In this document: positions 27,695 to 35,954 of the stretch, one piece after another
How the letters are laid out: each line of letters opens with the position of its first letter
How positions within the stretch are numbered: the stretch's first letter is position 1
NCBI GenBank assembly: GCA_020725265.1
Contig: DYFK01000001.1
Location: forward strand, 104,969-168,968
Reading direction: 5' to 3'
Source of the DNA: Hydrogenophilus sp.
GTDB taxonomy: Bacteria > Pseudomonadota > Gammaproteobacteria > Burkholderiales > Thiobacillaceae
DNA length: 64,000 nt
Translations under genes and position numbers: made by a program
The notes under the pieces: generated by a model
Seen by the model: the letters and a program-made list of their open reading frames with translations, nothing else
What the model was told of the DNA's origin: nothing
The model's database searches: none

Positions 27695-30226
27695 TCATCG
27701 GCCGGACAACCGGCGGACCCATCCGCCCAGCCAGCGCAGCGGCCGGGTCACCCGCCAACTGGTCGACGCCCGGGTTTCCACCAACGCGGCGCGCGCCGCC
27801 GCCAGCTCGTCGTGCAACGCTTCAACCCGGGCGCGCGCGTCGGCGCATTCATCGGCGTGCGCGGCCAGGGCGGCGACCAAGCCGTCGCGTTCCCGCGCCA
27901 GTTCGGCCAAGGCCGACTCCCGCGCCCGCGCCGCCTCGGCCAGTGCGGTGGCCAGTTCGGCGGTCAGGCCGTCGACCCGGGCGCGCCATTCGCCGACCCG
28001 CGCGGCGCGCAGGTCCAGCAGCAGATGCTGGCGTTTGATCGTCTTCCATTGCGTGACGGTCGCGTGCGCCCAGGCCAGGGTTTCCCGTTCCGCCGCCGAA
28101 GGTGACCGATCCAGCCAGTCGGGCGCCTGGTCGCCGAAACCGGACGGCAGCAGCCGCCGGTAATCGGCGACCATGTCGGTGGCGGCGCGCGCCGTTTCGG
28201 CGCGCAGACGGTCGGCGACCGCGCGCAGGCCGGCGCGGTCGGCGTCGAGCGCGCGCAGGCAGGCGAGCATGGCGTCGGCGTCCGGCTCGAACAGGAAGCC
28301 GGTCTCGCCCGGCCGGATGCGCTCGGCGAACGCGCCGAGCCGGGTCGCCGCCGGCGGAATGCCGAGCATGCGCAGCTCGGTCAGGGTGTAACTGTAGGTT
28401 TCCGGCCAGATGCTCAGCAGCAGGCCGACGTCCGGCCGGATGTCGGCGAGCAGTCCGGGCAGTTCGTCCAGACGGTAGGACTCGATCACGCGCACGCCGG
28501 GCCGGTCGAGGAACAGCTCGCCGACCTCGCGGGCGCCAACCAGATACAGATCGGCGAATTCGAGCAGGCGGTCGAGACCGGCGCGCAGCAGGTCGACCCC
28601 CTTGCTCACCGCCAGCATGCCGAGCACCAGCACGCGCAGGCGGTGGCCGCCCATGCCAACCGCTTGCTCGTCACCCCCTTGCCCACGCGCGGCCGGCAGC
28701 GGCGCGAAGCGGTCGACGACGCCGTGTTCGATGGTCACCGCCGGGATCGCGGCAAGGTCCGGGAACAGCCCGGCCAGATGGCGCCGGACCGAGACGTCGG
28801 GCGCCACCAGCGCGAGCGGGCGGGTGGCCAGCAGCGCCAGGTAACGCGCGCGCAAGGCCAGACGGGTTTCGGCGGGAAAGTCGATGAAGGGCAGGTTGAA
28901 GCCGGGGTTGGCGCCGGCGCAGGCACGCAGGCGGTCGCTGTCGCAACTGGCGCAGACCTCGCCGAAATGGAGGTTGATGGCCGGGCACAGGGGAAAGTAA
29001 TCGTGGCCGACCACCAGGGTGGGCAGGCCGGTGTCGAGCGCGTCCAGGGCATGGCCGATCAGGGACGACACCAGCACCGCGTCGACACCATGCGCGCGGA
29101 CGATGTCGGTGAGTGCCCGGCGGTATTCCGGATGCGTGCCGACGCAGGCTTCGATCGGCTCGACGAAGCGGTGCAACGCCAGCGGCCGTTCGCCGTCCGC
29201 GTCGGCCAGCGACAGCAGCAGCCCTTCGCCGAAGCGGCGGCCATGACAGTACGGGCGCAGCGCCAGATGGACGGCCTGGCGGTCGGCGCGGCGGACATCG
29301 TCGAACCAGCGGTCGATGCCGCCGCCCAGGTCGTGCAGCACGTGCAGCAGCACCGGCCGGGTCGGTTTCGGTGCCGGCGCGGCGGCCGCCAGCCGGGCGC
29401 GCGCGCGTTCGACGTCGACGGCATGGCGATACCGTGCCGGCGCATCGGCGGCGATGAAATCGCGGACCAGGGCGTGGTATTCCGGATGCAGTCCGTCGAG
29501 CACGGTGCCGGCATTGCGGGTCAGCGCCGCGCGCTCGTCGCGGAAGCTGACGCCGCCGGCATGGAACACGAACACGTCGGCGCACAGCAGATTGCGCCAG
29601 CCGGCCTTGGCCGCGCGCCGGCTGAAATCGTTCTCCTCGCCATAGCCGCGGCCGAAACGCTCGGCGTCGAAGGCGCCGACCCGGTCCAGGCAGGCGCGCC
29701 GGATGTACATGCAGAAACCGACGGCGGTCGGGATGTCGAGCGCGGCGCCGGCGTTGACCCGGGCGAACATCGCGTCGAGCCCGGCCACGCCTTCCGCCGG
29801 CGCCGGGTTGTCGGCGCAGAACAGCGGGTAACTACAGATCGTGGCGTTGTTGGAGAACGGCGTCACCGTGCCGATGTCGTCGCCACGCCAGGCGCATGCG
29901 CGCAGCCGGTCGAGCCAGTCGTTGGCGACCTCGGTGTCGCTGTTGAGCAGCACCACGTCGCGTTCCGGGTGCAGGGCCATGCCGCGATTGACCGAGACGA
30001 CGAAACCGGCGTTGGCGGCGTTGCGCAACAGATGCACGCCCGGCCGGGTGGCGACTTCGTCGAGATAGGCGGACAGCGCCGGCTCCGGGCTGGCGTCGTC
30101 GATCAGGACCAGTTCGAACGGCGTCGCCTGTGGATGCGCCAGCACCGATTCCAGGCAGCGGCGGGTGGCGGCCAGGTCACGGTAGACCGGAACGACGACA
30201 TCGACGACGGCGCGGGCGGAGGACAT
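27695..30226 (-). CDS. GT2 + GT4 glycosyltransferase with C-terminal coiled coil and SxSWRxTxPLRW tail
   Basis: VDVVVPVYRDLAATRRCLESVLAHPQATPFELVLIDDASPEPAL (GT2); GT4 half paralogous to the 25964..27631 product; tail STSWRVTRPLRWLGGWVRRLSGR. Confidence 0.88.
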   Translation of the reverse strand: MSSARAVVDVVVPVYRDLAATRRCLESVLAHPQATPFELVLIDDASPEPALSAYLDEVATRPGVHLLRNAANAGFVVSVNRGMALHPERDVVLLNSDTEVANDWLDRLRACAWRGDDIGTVTPFSNNATICSYPLFCADNPAPAEGVAGLDAMFARVNAGAALDIPTAVGFCMYIRRACLDRVGAFDAERFGRGYGEENDFSRRAAKAGWRNLLCADVFVFHAGGVSFRDERAALTRNAGTVLDGLHPEYHALVRDFIAADAPARYRHAVDVERARARLAAAAPAPKPTRPVLLHVLHDLGGGIDRWFDDVRRADRQAVHLALRPYCHGRRFGEGLLLSLADADGERPLALHRFVEPIEACVGTHPEYRRALTDIVRAHGVDAVLVSSLIGHALDALDTGLPTLVVGHDYFPLCPAINLHFGEVCASCDSDRLRACAGANPGFNLPFIDFPAETRLALRARYLALLATRPLALVAPDVSVRRHLAGLFPDLAAIPAVTIEHGVVDRFAPLPAARGQGGDEQAVGMGGHRLRVLVLGMLAVSKGVDLLRAGLDRLLEFADLYLVGAREVGELFLDRPGVRVIESYRLDELPGLLADIRPDVGLLLSIWPETYSYTLTELRMLGIPPAATRLGAFAERIRPGETGFLFEPDADAMLACLRALDADRAGLRAVADRLRAETARAATDMVADYRRLLPSGFGDQAPDWLDRSPSAAERETLAWAHATVTQWKTIKRQHLLLDLRAARVGEWRARVDGLTAELATALAEAARARESALAELARERDGLVAALAAHADECADARARVEALHDELAAARAALVETRASTSWRVTRPLRWLGGWVRRLSGR

Positions 30227-30243
30227 CGGCGTTCGCCCCCTAT

Positions 30244-31149
30244 TCAGCGCGCCGGCTTGCGCAGCAGCAGCAGGATTTCGTTGGTGCGCAGCCGGTCCTC
30301 ATCCATCAAGCCGGCCAGCGCGTCCGGAATCGGCCCGGTCAGATCGGCTTCCATGCGCCGCCGCTCCCGCCGGACGATCTCGAAACCGACGCCGGTGACC
30401 AGCGCTTCCAGCTCGTCGGCGGTGAGCCGGTTGAGATGCAGGAATTCATCGAAGATGAAACGCTTGTAGCCGAGTTCGCCACCGTGATCGGCGTGGGAAA
30501 GATCCTTTTCCAGCGCGTCGATCTCGCCGGCATGCCCGCGCACCGCCTGCCACAGCGCGTTGCCGTCCAGCGTCAGGTGCGCCCACGGTTGCGCGACGAA
30601 GCGGCCGAGATGGGAACCGAACGGCGAGAAATACAGCGGTTCGATCTGCAGGAAGAACCAGCCGCCCGGAGCGAGCAGCTCGAACAGGTCGGCGGTGACC
30701 GGCCGCAACAGCTCGCGATCGATGTGCTCGAAGGTGGACCAGCTGTAGATGGCGTCGACCGGCCCGGCGTCGGTCGATCTCATTCCGGCCAGCCGGGCGC
30801 CGGGCTCGATGCGGCGGAAGTCGAGCCCGGCCGGCGGCGCGCGCAGGCCGAGCTGCGCGCGAGCCACCGCCGGCAGCCGCTCGAAGCTGGGGCGGACATC
30901 GACGCCGGTGACCGAACGCGGCCGGAAACGCAGACGCACGCCCAGATCGGTGATGCCATCGCCACAGCCGAAATCGAGCAGGTTGGCATCCTCGACGCGC
31001 ATCACCTCGCCCAGCCACTGGCCGACCACGCCGGCGGCGTACTGGTAATGGGCGCGGAACCAGTCGTCGTGGATGCGCGACTCGTCGTACTCCGGCTCGG
31101 CCGGCGCGCGGCCGGGGCGCAGGCCCAGGCGTTCCAGGATCGATGCCAT
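30244..31149 (-). CDS. Class I SAM-dependent methyltransferase
   Basis: NLLDFGCGDGITDLGVRLRFRPRSVTGVDVRPSFERL; VDAIYSWSTFEHIDRELLRPVTADLFELLAPGGWFFLQIEP; start ATG at 31149. Confidence 0.85.
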   Translation of the reverse strand: MASILERLGLRPGRAPAEPEYDESRIHDDWFRAHYQYAAGVVGQWLGEVMRVEDANLLDFGCGDGITDLGVRLRFRPRSVTGVDVRPSFERLPAVARAQLGLRAPPAGLDFRRIEPGARLAGMRSTDAGPVDAIYSWSTFEHIDRELLRPVTADLFELLAPGGWFFLQIEPLYFSPFGSHLGRFVAQPWAHLTLDGNALWQAVRGHAGEIDALEKDLSHADHGGELGYKRFIFDEFLHLNRLTADELEALVTGVGFEIVRRERRRMEADLTGPIPDALAGLMDEDRLRTNEILLLLRKPAR

Positions 31150-31166
31150 CCGGCCGCCCTTCCCGC

Positions 31167-31439
31167 TCAGGCCCGGCCGCGCAACAGCGCGGCCAGACGC
31201 CGGCACCAGAGCGCGCAGCGGCTGGCCGGCGCGGCTTCGGTGGGCATAACTTCGGCCGGCGCCGGAGTGGCCGCCGCCAGCTCCCGGGTCAGCGCCTCGA
31301 CCCGATCGCGCAGCGCGGCGATGTCGGCGTCGCGCTCGCGCAGCAGGCGTTCGTAGTCGTCGACCAGATCGAAGAAGATCGCCTTGTCCTGTTCGAGCAG
31401 CAGGACCAGATCGTCCAGGGTTTCGTCGCGCTCGCTCAC
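31167..31439 (-). CDS. Small (90 aa) coiled-coil protein with Pro/Ala linker and cationic amphipathic C-terminus
   Basis: GTG start at 31439 overlapping the pyruvyl transferase stop: (V)SERDETLDDLVLLLEQDKAIFFDLVDDYERLLRERDADIAALRDRVEALTRELAAATPAPAEVMPTEAAPASRCALWCRRLAALLRGRA. Fills the gap between two overlapping operon genes. Confidence 0.65.
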   Translation of the reverse strand: MSERDETLDDLVLLLEQDKAIFFDLVDDYERLLRERDADIAALRDRVEALTRELAAATPAPAEVMPTEAAPASRCALWCRRLAALLRGRA

Positions 31440-32623
31440 AAAAGGTCTCCAAACATGTGTCCGATGTTGTCCTCGGCCAGGCCGGCCACGCGCGCGGCCA
31501 GATCCCGGCGCTCGGCCTCCGGCGTGGCCAGCGCGCGGGCGCAGGCGTCGTCGAGCTGGTCGAGGCCGACATCGGCCGGAAACAGGCCATCCCACAGGCC
31601 GGCATAGTGCGCCACCTTGTCGTTGCGCAGGCCGACCCGGGGTACGCCGGCCGACATCGACAACACCCAGCCGTGCAGCGAAGTACCCACCCAGAGCGCG
31701 GCGCCGCGCACCTGGGCGGCGATGGCCAGGGCGTCGCGCCGGAAGAACACCCGCGCGTCGAGTCCGCCGGCCAGTTCCCGCGTCAGCGCCGCCAGACGCA
31801 GGTAGTGGGCGTAGCGGTCGTGGTGGTTGGCGGTGCCGGACGCCACGAACACCACGTCGAGACGATGACGGACGGCGACGCGCGCGAGCGCCTGGGCGAC
31901 CGGCGCATGTCCCCAGTCGCCAACCAGGTCGCCGATCATCTGGAACACCAGGTACGGCCTGCCGGCGGCCGGCGGCGCCGCCAGTTCGTCCGGGAAATAA
32001 CGCGCCAGCGCGTGGATGCAGTCCGGCGCCAGCCGGGCTTCGATGCCGGCGGCGGCCAGATGCGCGCGCGTGGTCTCGTCGCGCACCGATAGCCGATGGA
32101 CCTGCCCGAGCACCGCGTGGCTCATGGCCACGAACGGATGGTCGCCAATCTGCGCCAGCCACGACAGACCGACCGAATTGACGCAGTACAGGGCGTCGCG
32201 GTTTTGCTCGAACGCCGACAGGTCGGGCAGGTAGGCCATCTGGTTGCCCGCCGCGCTGGCCAGGAAGCGCCGGGCCGGCGCGCGCTCGGGCATGTCCAGG
32301 AAAATCCGCTCGGCGCGCGGCTCCAGCACCATGCGGAAGGCATGATCGAGATCGACCGCGCCGATCTCGCCGCCAACCACGATGACGACGTCCCAGGCAT
32401 GCCGTGCCAGCAGGTGGTTGTAGGGCAACACCACCTCGCCGAAATACGGCCGCATGTCGCCGAACACCGCGCCCGCCGGGCGGACGTGGTGGCGCGCGAA
32501 CAGCCGGCGCACCAGCAGGTAGAACAGGATGTCGCCCAGGTTGTCGCGCTCGAAAGCGCCGACCGCGAGCACGCGCCTGGCCGGGGCGCTCGGAGCGGCG
32601 GCGGGCACGGGTGAACCGCTCAT
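31436..32623 (-). CDS. Polysaccharide pyruvyl transferase family protein
   Basis: LAVGAFERDNLGDILFYLLVRRLF; VVIVVGGEIGAV; RRDALAIAAQVRGAALWVGTSLHGWVLSMSAGVPRVGL (typical C-terminal PVT motif). Confidence 0.82.
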   Translation of the reverse strand: MSGSPVPAAAPSAPARRVLAVGAFERDNLGDILFYLLVRRLFARHHVRPAGAVFGDMRPYFGEVVLPYNHLLARHAWDVVIVVGGEIGAVDLDHAFRMVLEPRAERIFLDMPERAPARRFLASAAGNQMAYLPDLSAFEQNRDALYCVNSVGLSWLAQIGDHPFVAMSHAVLGQVHRLSVRDETTRAHLAAAGIEARLAPDCIHALARYFPDELAAPPAAGRPYLVFQMIGDLVGDWGHAPVAQALARVAVRHRLDVVFVASGTANHHDRYAHYLRLAALTRELAGGLDARVFFRRDALAIAAQVRGAALWVGTSLHGWVLSMSAGVPRVGLRNDKVAHYAGLWDGLFPADVGLDQLDDACARALATPEAERRDLAARVAGLAEDNIGHMFGDLL

Positions 32624-33903
32624 GGCTGGACCGCCTCCACGACGATGTCCGGGTTTTCCAGGTAGACCAGACCGGTGAGCTTGCCCAGATCGGCCGGCGG
32701 CAACACCTCGAATTCGCAGACGCCGTTGAGCATGCACAGCGATTCGTTGCCGGCGTATTCGCCATCGACCAGGTTGGTGTAGAAGTTGTAGAAGCCGCGC
32801 GCCAGGTTGGGCAGCCGGAAGCGCAGGCGGAACACGCGCGTTTCGCCGGCCCGGATCGGCGGCAGGCGGCGGCCGTAGATCTCGGTGTTGTAGTGGCAGA
32901 CGGTGACCGCCTTGGCGTTGACGATGGCCACGCCCAGCATGGGCCGGGCGACATCGGCCTCGAACTCGACGCGCAGCGCGTATTCGACCAGTTCGTTGCC
33001 GTCGAACGGCCGCGCCAGCCCGGCCTCGGCGCCGGCGCGACCGAAGCGCAGCGCGCAACGGGCGCCGTTGCGCACCGTGTACTTGTTGTCCGGCACCGGC
33101 GCGAAGGCGTCCTCCGTGCCGGCGATCGCCGTCGGCGACGGCGCCGCCACCACCGACTGGCGGGCATCGCCGTAGAGCATGAAGGCGGCGTAGTGATCGG
33201 TGACGTCGCGCGCGTTGCCCTGCTCGCGCACCCGGCCCTGGTCGATCCACAACGCCCGCGCGGCGATCGAACGCACCGAGCCCATGTCGTGCGAGACGAA
33301 CAGCAGGGTGCCGCCATCGGCGACGAAATCGCGCATCCAGCGGAAGCATTTCTGCACGAAATTCATGTCGCCCACCGCCAGCGCCTCGTCGACGATGAAG
33401 ATGTCCGGATCGATGTGGGTGGCGCAGGCGAACGCCAGACGCATGAACATGCCGCTGGAGTAGCGCTTGACCGGCTGCTGGATGAACGCCTCCAGTTCCG
33501 AGAAGCGGACGATCCGTTCGATCCGGGCTTCGGTTTCGTCCGGACTCAGGCCGTTGATCGCGCAGAAAGTCCGGATGTTTTCCAGGCCGGTGCATTCCAC
33601 GTCGAAACCGACCCCGAGTTCCAGCAGCGAAGCCAGCCGGCCGCGCGCCTCCACCCTGCCCGTGCTCGGCGCCAGCACGCCGGCGATGATCTGCAACAGC
33701 GTCGACTTGCCGGAGCCGTTGCGGCCGACGATGCCGTAAGCCTCGCCCCGACGCACTTCCAGATCGATGCCTTCGAGCGCCTGAAACTTGCGGTGCAGCG
33801 GCCGGCGCAGCGGGTGGAACATCTCCTTGATGCGGTCGCTCGGGCGGGCGTAGATGTCGTAGGCCTTGCCGACGCCCTCCAGCCGGATCGCGATTTCGTT
33901 CAT
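32620..33903 (-). CDS. wzt: ABC transporter ATPase Wzt with C-terminal carbohydrate-binding-like domain
   Basis: YGIVGRNGSGKSTLLQIIAGVLAPSTGRV; YSSGMFMRLAFACATHIDPDIFIVDEALAVGD; about 190-aa beta-rich C-terminal extension (ALRVEFEADVARPMLGVAIVNAKAVTVCHYNTEIYG...). Confidence 0.93.
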   Translation of the reverse strand: MNEIAIRLEGVGKAYDIYARPSDRIKEMFHPLRRPLHRKFQALEGIDLEVRRGEAYGIVGRNGSGKSTLLQIIAGVLAPSTGRVEARGRLASLLELGVGFDVECTGLENIRTFCAINGLSPDETEARIERIVRFSELEAFIQQPVKRYSSGMFMRLAFACATHIDPDIFIVDEALAVGDMNFVQKCFRWMRDFVADGGTLLFVSHDMGSVRSIAARALWIDQGRVREQGNARDVTDHYAAFMLYGDARQSVVAAPSPTAIAGTEDAFAPVPDNKYTVRNGARCALRFGRAGAEAGLARPFDGNELVEYALRVEFEADVARPMLGVAIVNAKAVTVCHYNTEIYGRRLPPIRAGETRVFRLRFRLPNLARGFYNFYTNLVDGEYAGNESLCMLNGVCEFEVLPPADLGKLTGLVYLENPDIVVEAVQP

Positions 33904-35954
33904 GCCGTCACCGCCTCGGCATGGACGCGGCGCAGCGCCTCGGCCAGCGCCTGGACCGGCTCCGGCCGGTCGAACAGCGCGGGCAGCCCGGCGCCGACGC
34001 GCGCGGCGGCATCGGCGCGCGCGGCCGGATCGCGCCCGAGCCGGGCGGCGATGTCGACGTAATCATCGACATCGCGCGCGATCAGGTCGTCCAGCCCGAG
34101 CGCGCGCAGCATGGCCATGCTCTGGCGGCCGCGCATCCAGCGTCCGGGCAGGGCCACCAGCGGCAGCCGGCAGCGCAGCGCGTCGAGCGCGGTATGACCA
34201 CCCGACCAGTGCTGGCTGTCGAGCATCACGTCACAGACCTGATTCAGGCGCAGGTAGTCGTCGTGTGGCATCGGCGCGAGCACGCGCACGACTTCGGCCG
34301 TGACCAGGCCCTGGCCGGCGAGCGCCTGGCCGAGTCTGGCGAGCAGCGCGGCCATGGCCGGATCGGCGGCATCGCCGAGCAGGACCAGCCGGCTGCCCGG
34401 CACCGCCGCGAGCACGCGCGCCAGCGCGGCGTCGTTGTCCGGGTGGCACTTGTAATGCGATTGCGGAAACAGGTAGAGCACGCCGGTCTCGGGCAGGCCG
34501 AAGGCGGCGCGTCCACCGGTCGCCGGCGGTGGCGGCGCCAGCGGATAGCGGACCCCCAGGCCGGGCAGCGGCAGCACGCGCTCGACATAGTCGGCGGCGC
34601 CGTTTTCCGGCTCCATGTCGGCGCAGGTGAAGAAATGGTCGACGTTGGCCAGGCCGCTGGTGACCGGGTGTCCCCAGGCCGCGCACTGGACCGGCGCCAG
34701 ACGTAGCGCGGCAAGCAGGAAGGTGGTGCCGTCCATGCCCAGCTCCGGGTAGATCAGCACGTCCTGCCCGGTCGCGGCGATGGTCTCGGCCAGGTCGGCG
34801 GGCGATGTCCGGTCCGACAGCACGTGGACCCGCGCGGCGGCGGCATCGACGCGCGCGCGCAACGCGTCGGCGTGATCGCCGAGGTGGAACAGGCTGATCT
34901 CGAACCCGGCCGGATCCAGCCCGGTGATCCAGCTCTGGAAATAGTTGCCGACCGTGCAGTCGTGCAGGAAGCGGGAAACGAAGCCGACCCGGATACGGCC
35001 GGCGGACGCGCGCGCCGGCCGGGAAGCCGGCATGGCGCGCGCGTATTCGGGCAAGGCCGCCGCCAGCAGGCGTTCGAGAAACCGGCCATAGGCGCGCTGC
35101 GCCGCCCGGTCGTCCAGACACTGGTAGGCCAGATAGAAATTGCCGTGTCGCAGGCCGGCCAGCAAGGCTTCGGCGGGCAGCCGGGCGAGCGTGTCGGCGA
35201 GGCCGTCCAGGCGCGCCATGCCGGCCTCCCAGTCGGCGCGCGCGCGCGCCAGCGCGGCGGCCGAGGCATACACGCGCGGCAGGGTCAGTTCGGCCTCGAT
35301 GGCATCGCCCACCCGCGCGGGATCGAGCCGATACGCGCGCGCGAAGCAGTCCCGGGCCGCTTCGGCCTGGTTGCTCTCGGCCAGCGCGCGGCCGAGCAGG
35401 GCCAGGCTTTCGGCGTCAGCGGGCGCCAGCCGGAGCGCCTCGCGCAGCGCGCGCTCCGCCGTTGGGTAATCCTTGCGGCGCAGGGCCAGGCGGCCGAGAT
35501 CGCGGCGAACGCCGGCATCCTCCGGCGCCCCGCGCGCCAGCGCTTCCAGATCCCGGCCGGCTTCGTCCGGCCGGTTCAGTTCGAGCAGCAACGCGGCCCG
35601 GTTGCGCAACGCGGCCGTATAGCCGGGCTGGAGCGCCAGGGCGCGGTGGTAGGCATCGAGCGCGTCTTCGGTCCGACCGGCATCCCGCAAGGCCAGCCCG
35701 AGGTTGTTCCAGGCCTGAACAATGCCGGGATTGCGCGCCAGCGCCTGCTGGTAGGCGGCGGCCGCGTCGGCCGGCCGGTCCTGGTCGTGCAACACCAGCC
35801 CCAGCGTGTACGGATAGGCGGGTTGCGCCGGATCGAGCGCCATGGCCGCGCGCAGATGCGCCTCCGCCGTCGCCAGATCGGCCGCCTGATGCGCCGCGAT
35901 GCCCTGCCGATACCGGACCTGGGCCGGCGCGGTCGACGCGCTGGAGTGGTTCAT
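33900..35954 (-). CDS. TPR protein with GT41 (OGT/SPINDLY-like) catalytic domain
   Basis: TPRs (AWNNLGLALRDAGRTEDALDAYHRALALQPGY) then RVGFVSRFLHDCTVGNYFQSWITGLD...LAPVQCAAWGHPVTSG...LPLVALPGRWMRGRQSMAMLRALGLDDLIA. Confidence 0.88.
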   Translation of the reverse strand: MNHSSASTAPAQVRYRQGIAAHQAADLATAEAHLRAAMALDPAQPAYPYTLGLVLHDQDRPADAAAAYQQALARNPGIVQAWNNLGLALRDAGRTEDALDAYHRALALQPGYTAALRNRAALLLELNRPDEAGRDLEALARGAPEDAGVRRDLGRLALRRKDYPTAERALREALRLAPADAESLALLGRALAESNQAEAARDCFARAYRLDPARVGDAIEAELTLPRVYASAAALARARADWEAGMARLDGLADTLARLPAEALLAGLRHGNFYLAYQCLDDRAAQRAYGRFLERLLAAALPEYARAMPASRPARASAGRIRVGFVSRFLHDCTVGNYFQSWITGLDPAGFEISLFHLGDHADALRARVDAAAARVHVLSDRTSPADLAETIAATGQDVLIYPELGMDGTTFLLAALRLAPVQCAAWGHPVTSGLANVDHFFTCADMEPENGAADYVERVLPLPGLGVRYPLAPPPPATGGRAAFGLPETGVLYLFPQSHYKCHPDNDAALARVLAAVPGSRLVLLGDAADPAMAALLARLGQALAGQGLVTAEVVRVLAPMPHDDYLRLNQVCDVMLDSQHWSGGHTALDALRCRLPLVALPGRWMRGRQSMAMLRALGLDDLIARDVDDYVDIAARLGRDPAARADAAARVGAGLPALFDRPEPVQALAEALRRVHAEAVTA

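Noticed and set aside
31436-33595. 719-aa and 716-aa ORFs overlapping wzt on the same strand
   Set aside because: Their N-terminal parts are frame-shadow of wzt; only the pyruvyl transferase (from 32623) and the 90-aa coiled-coil protein (from 31439) are supported.
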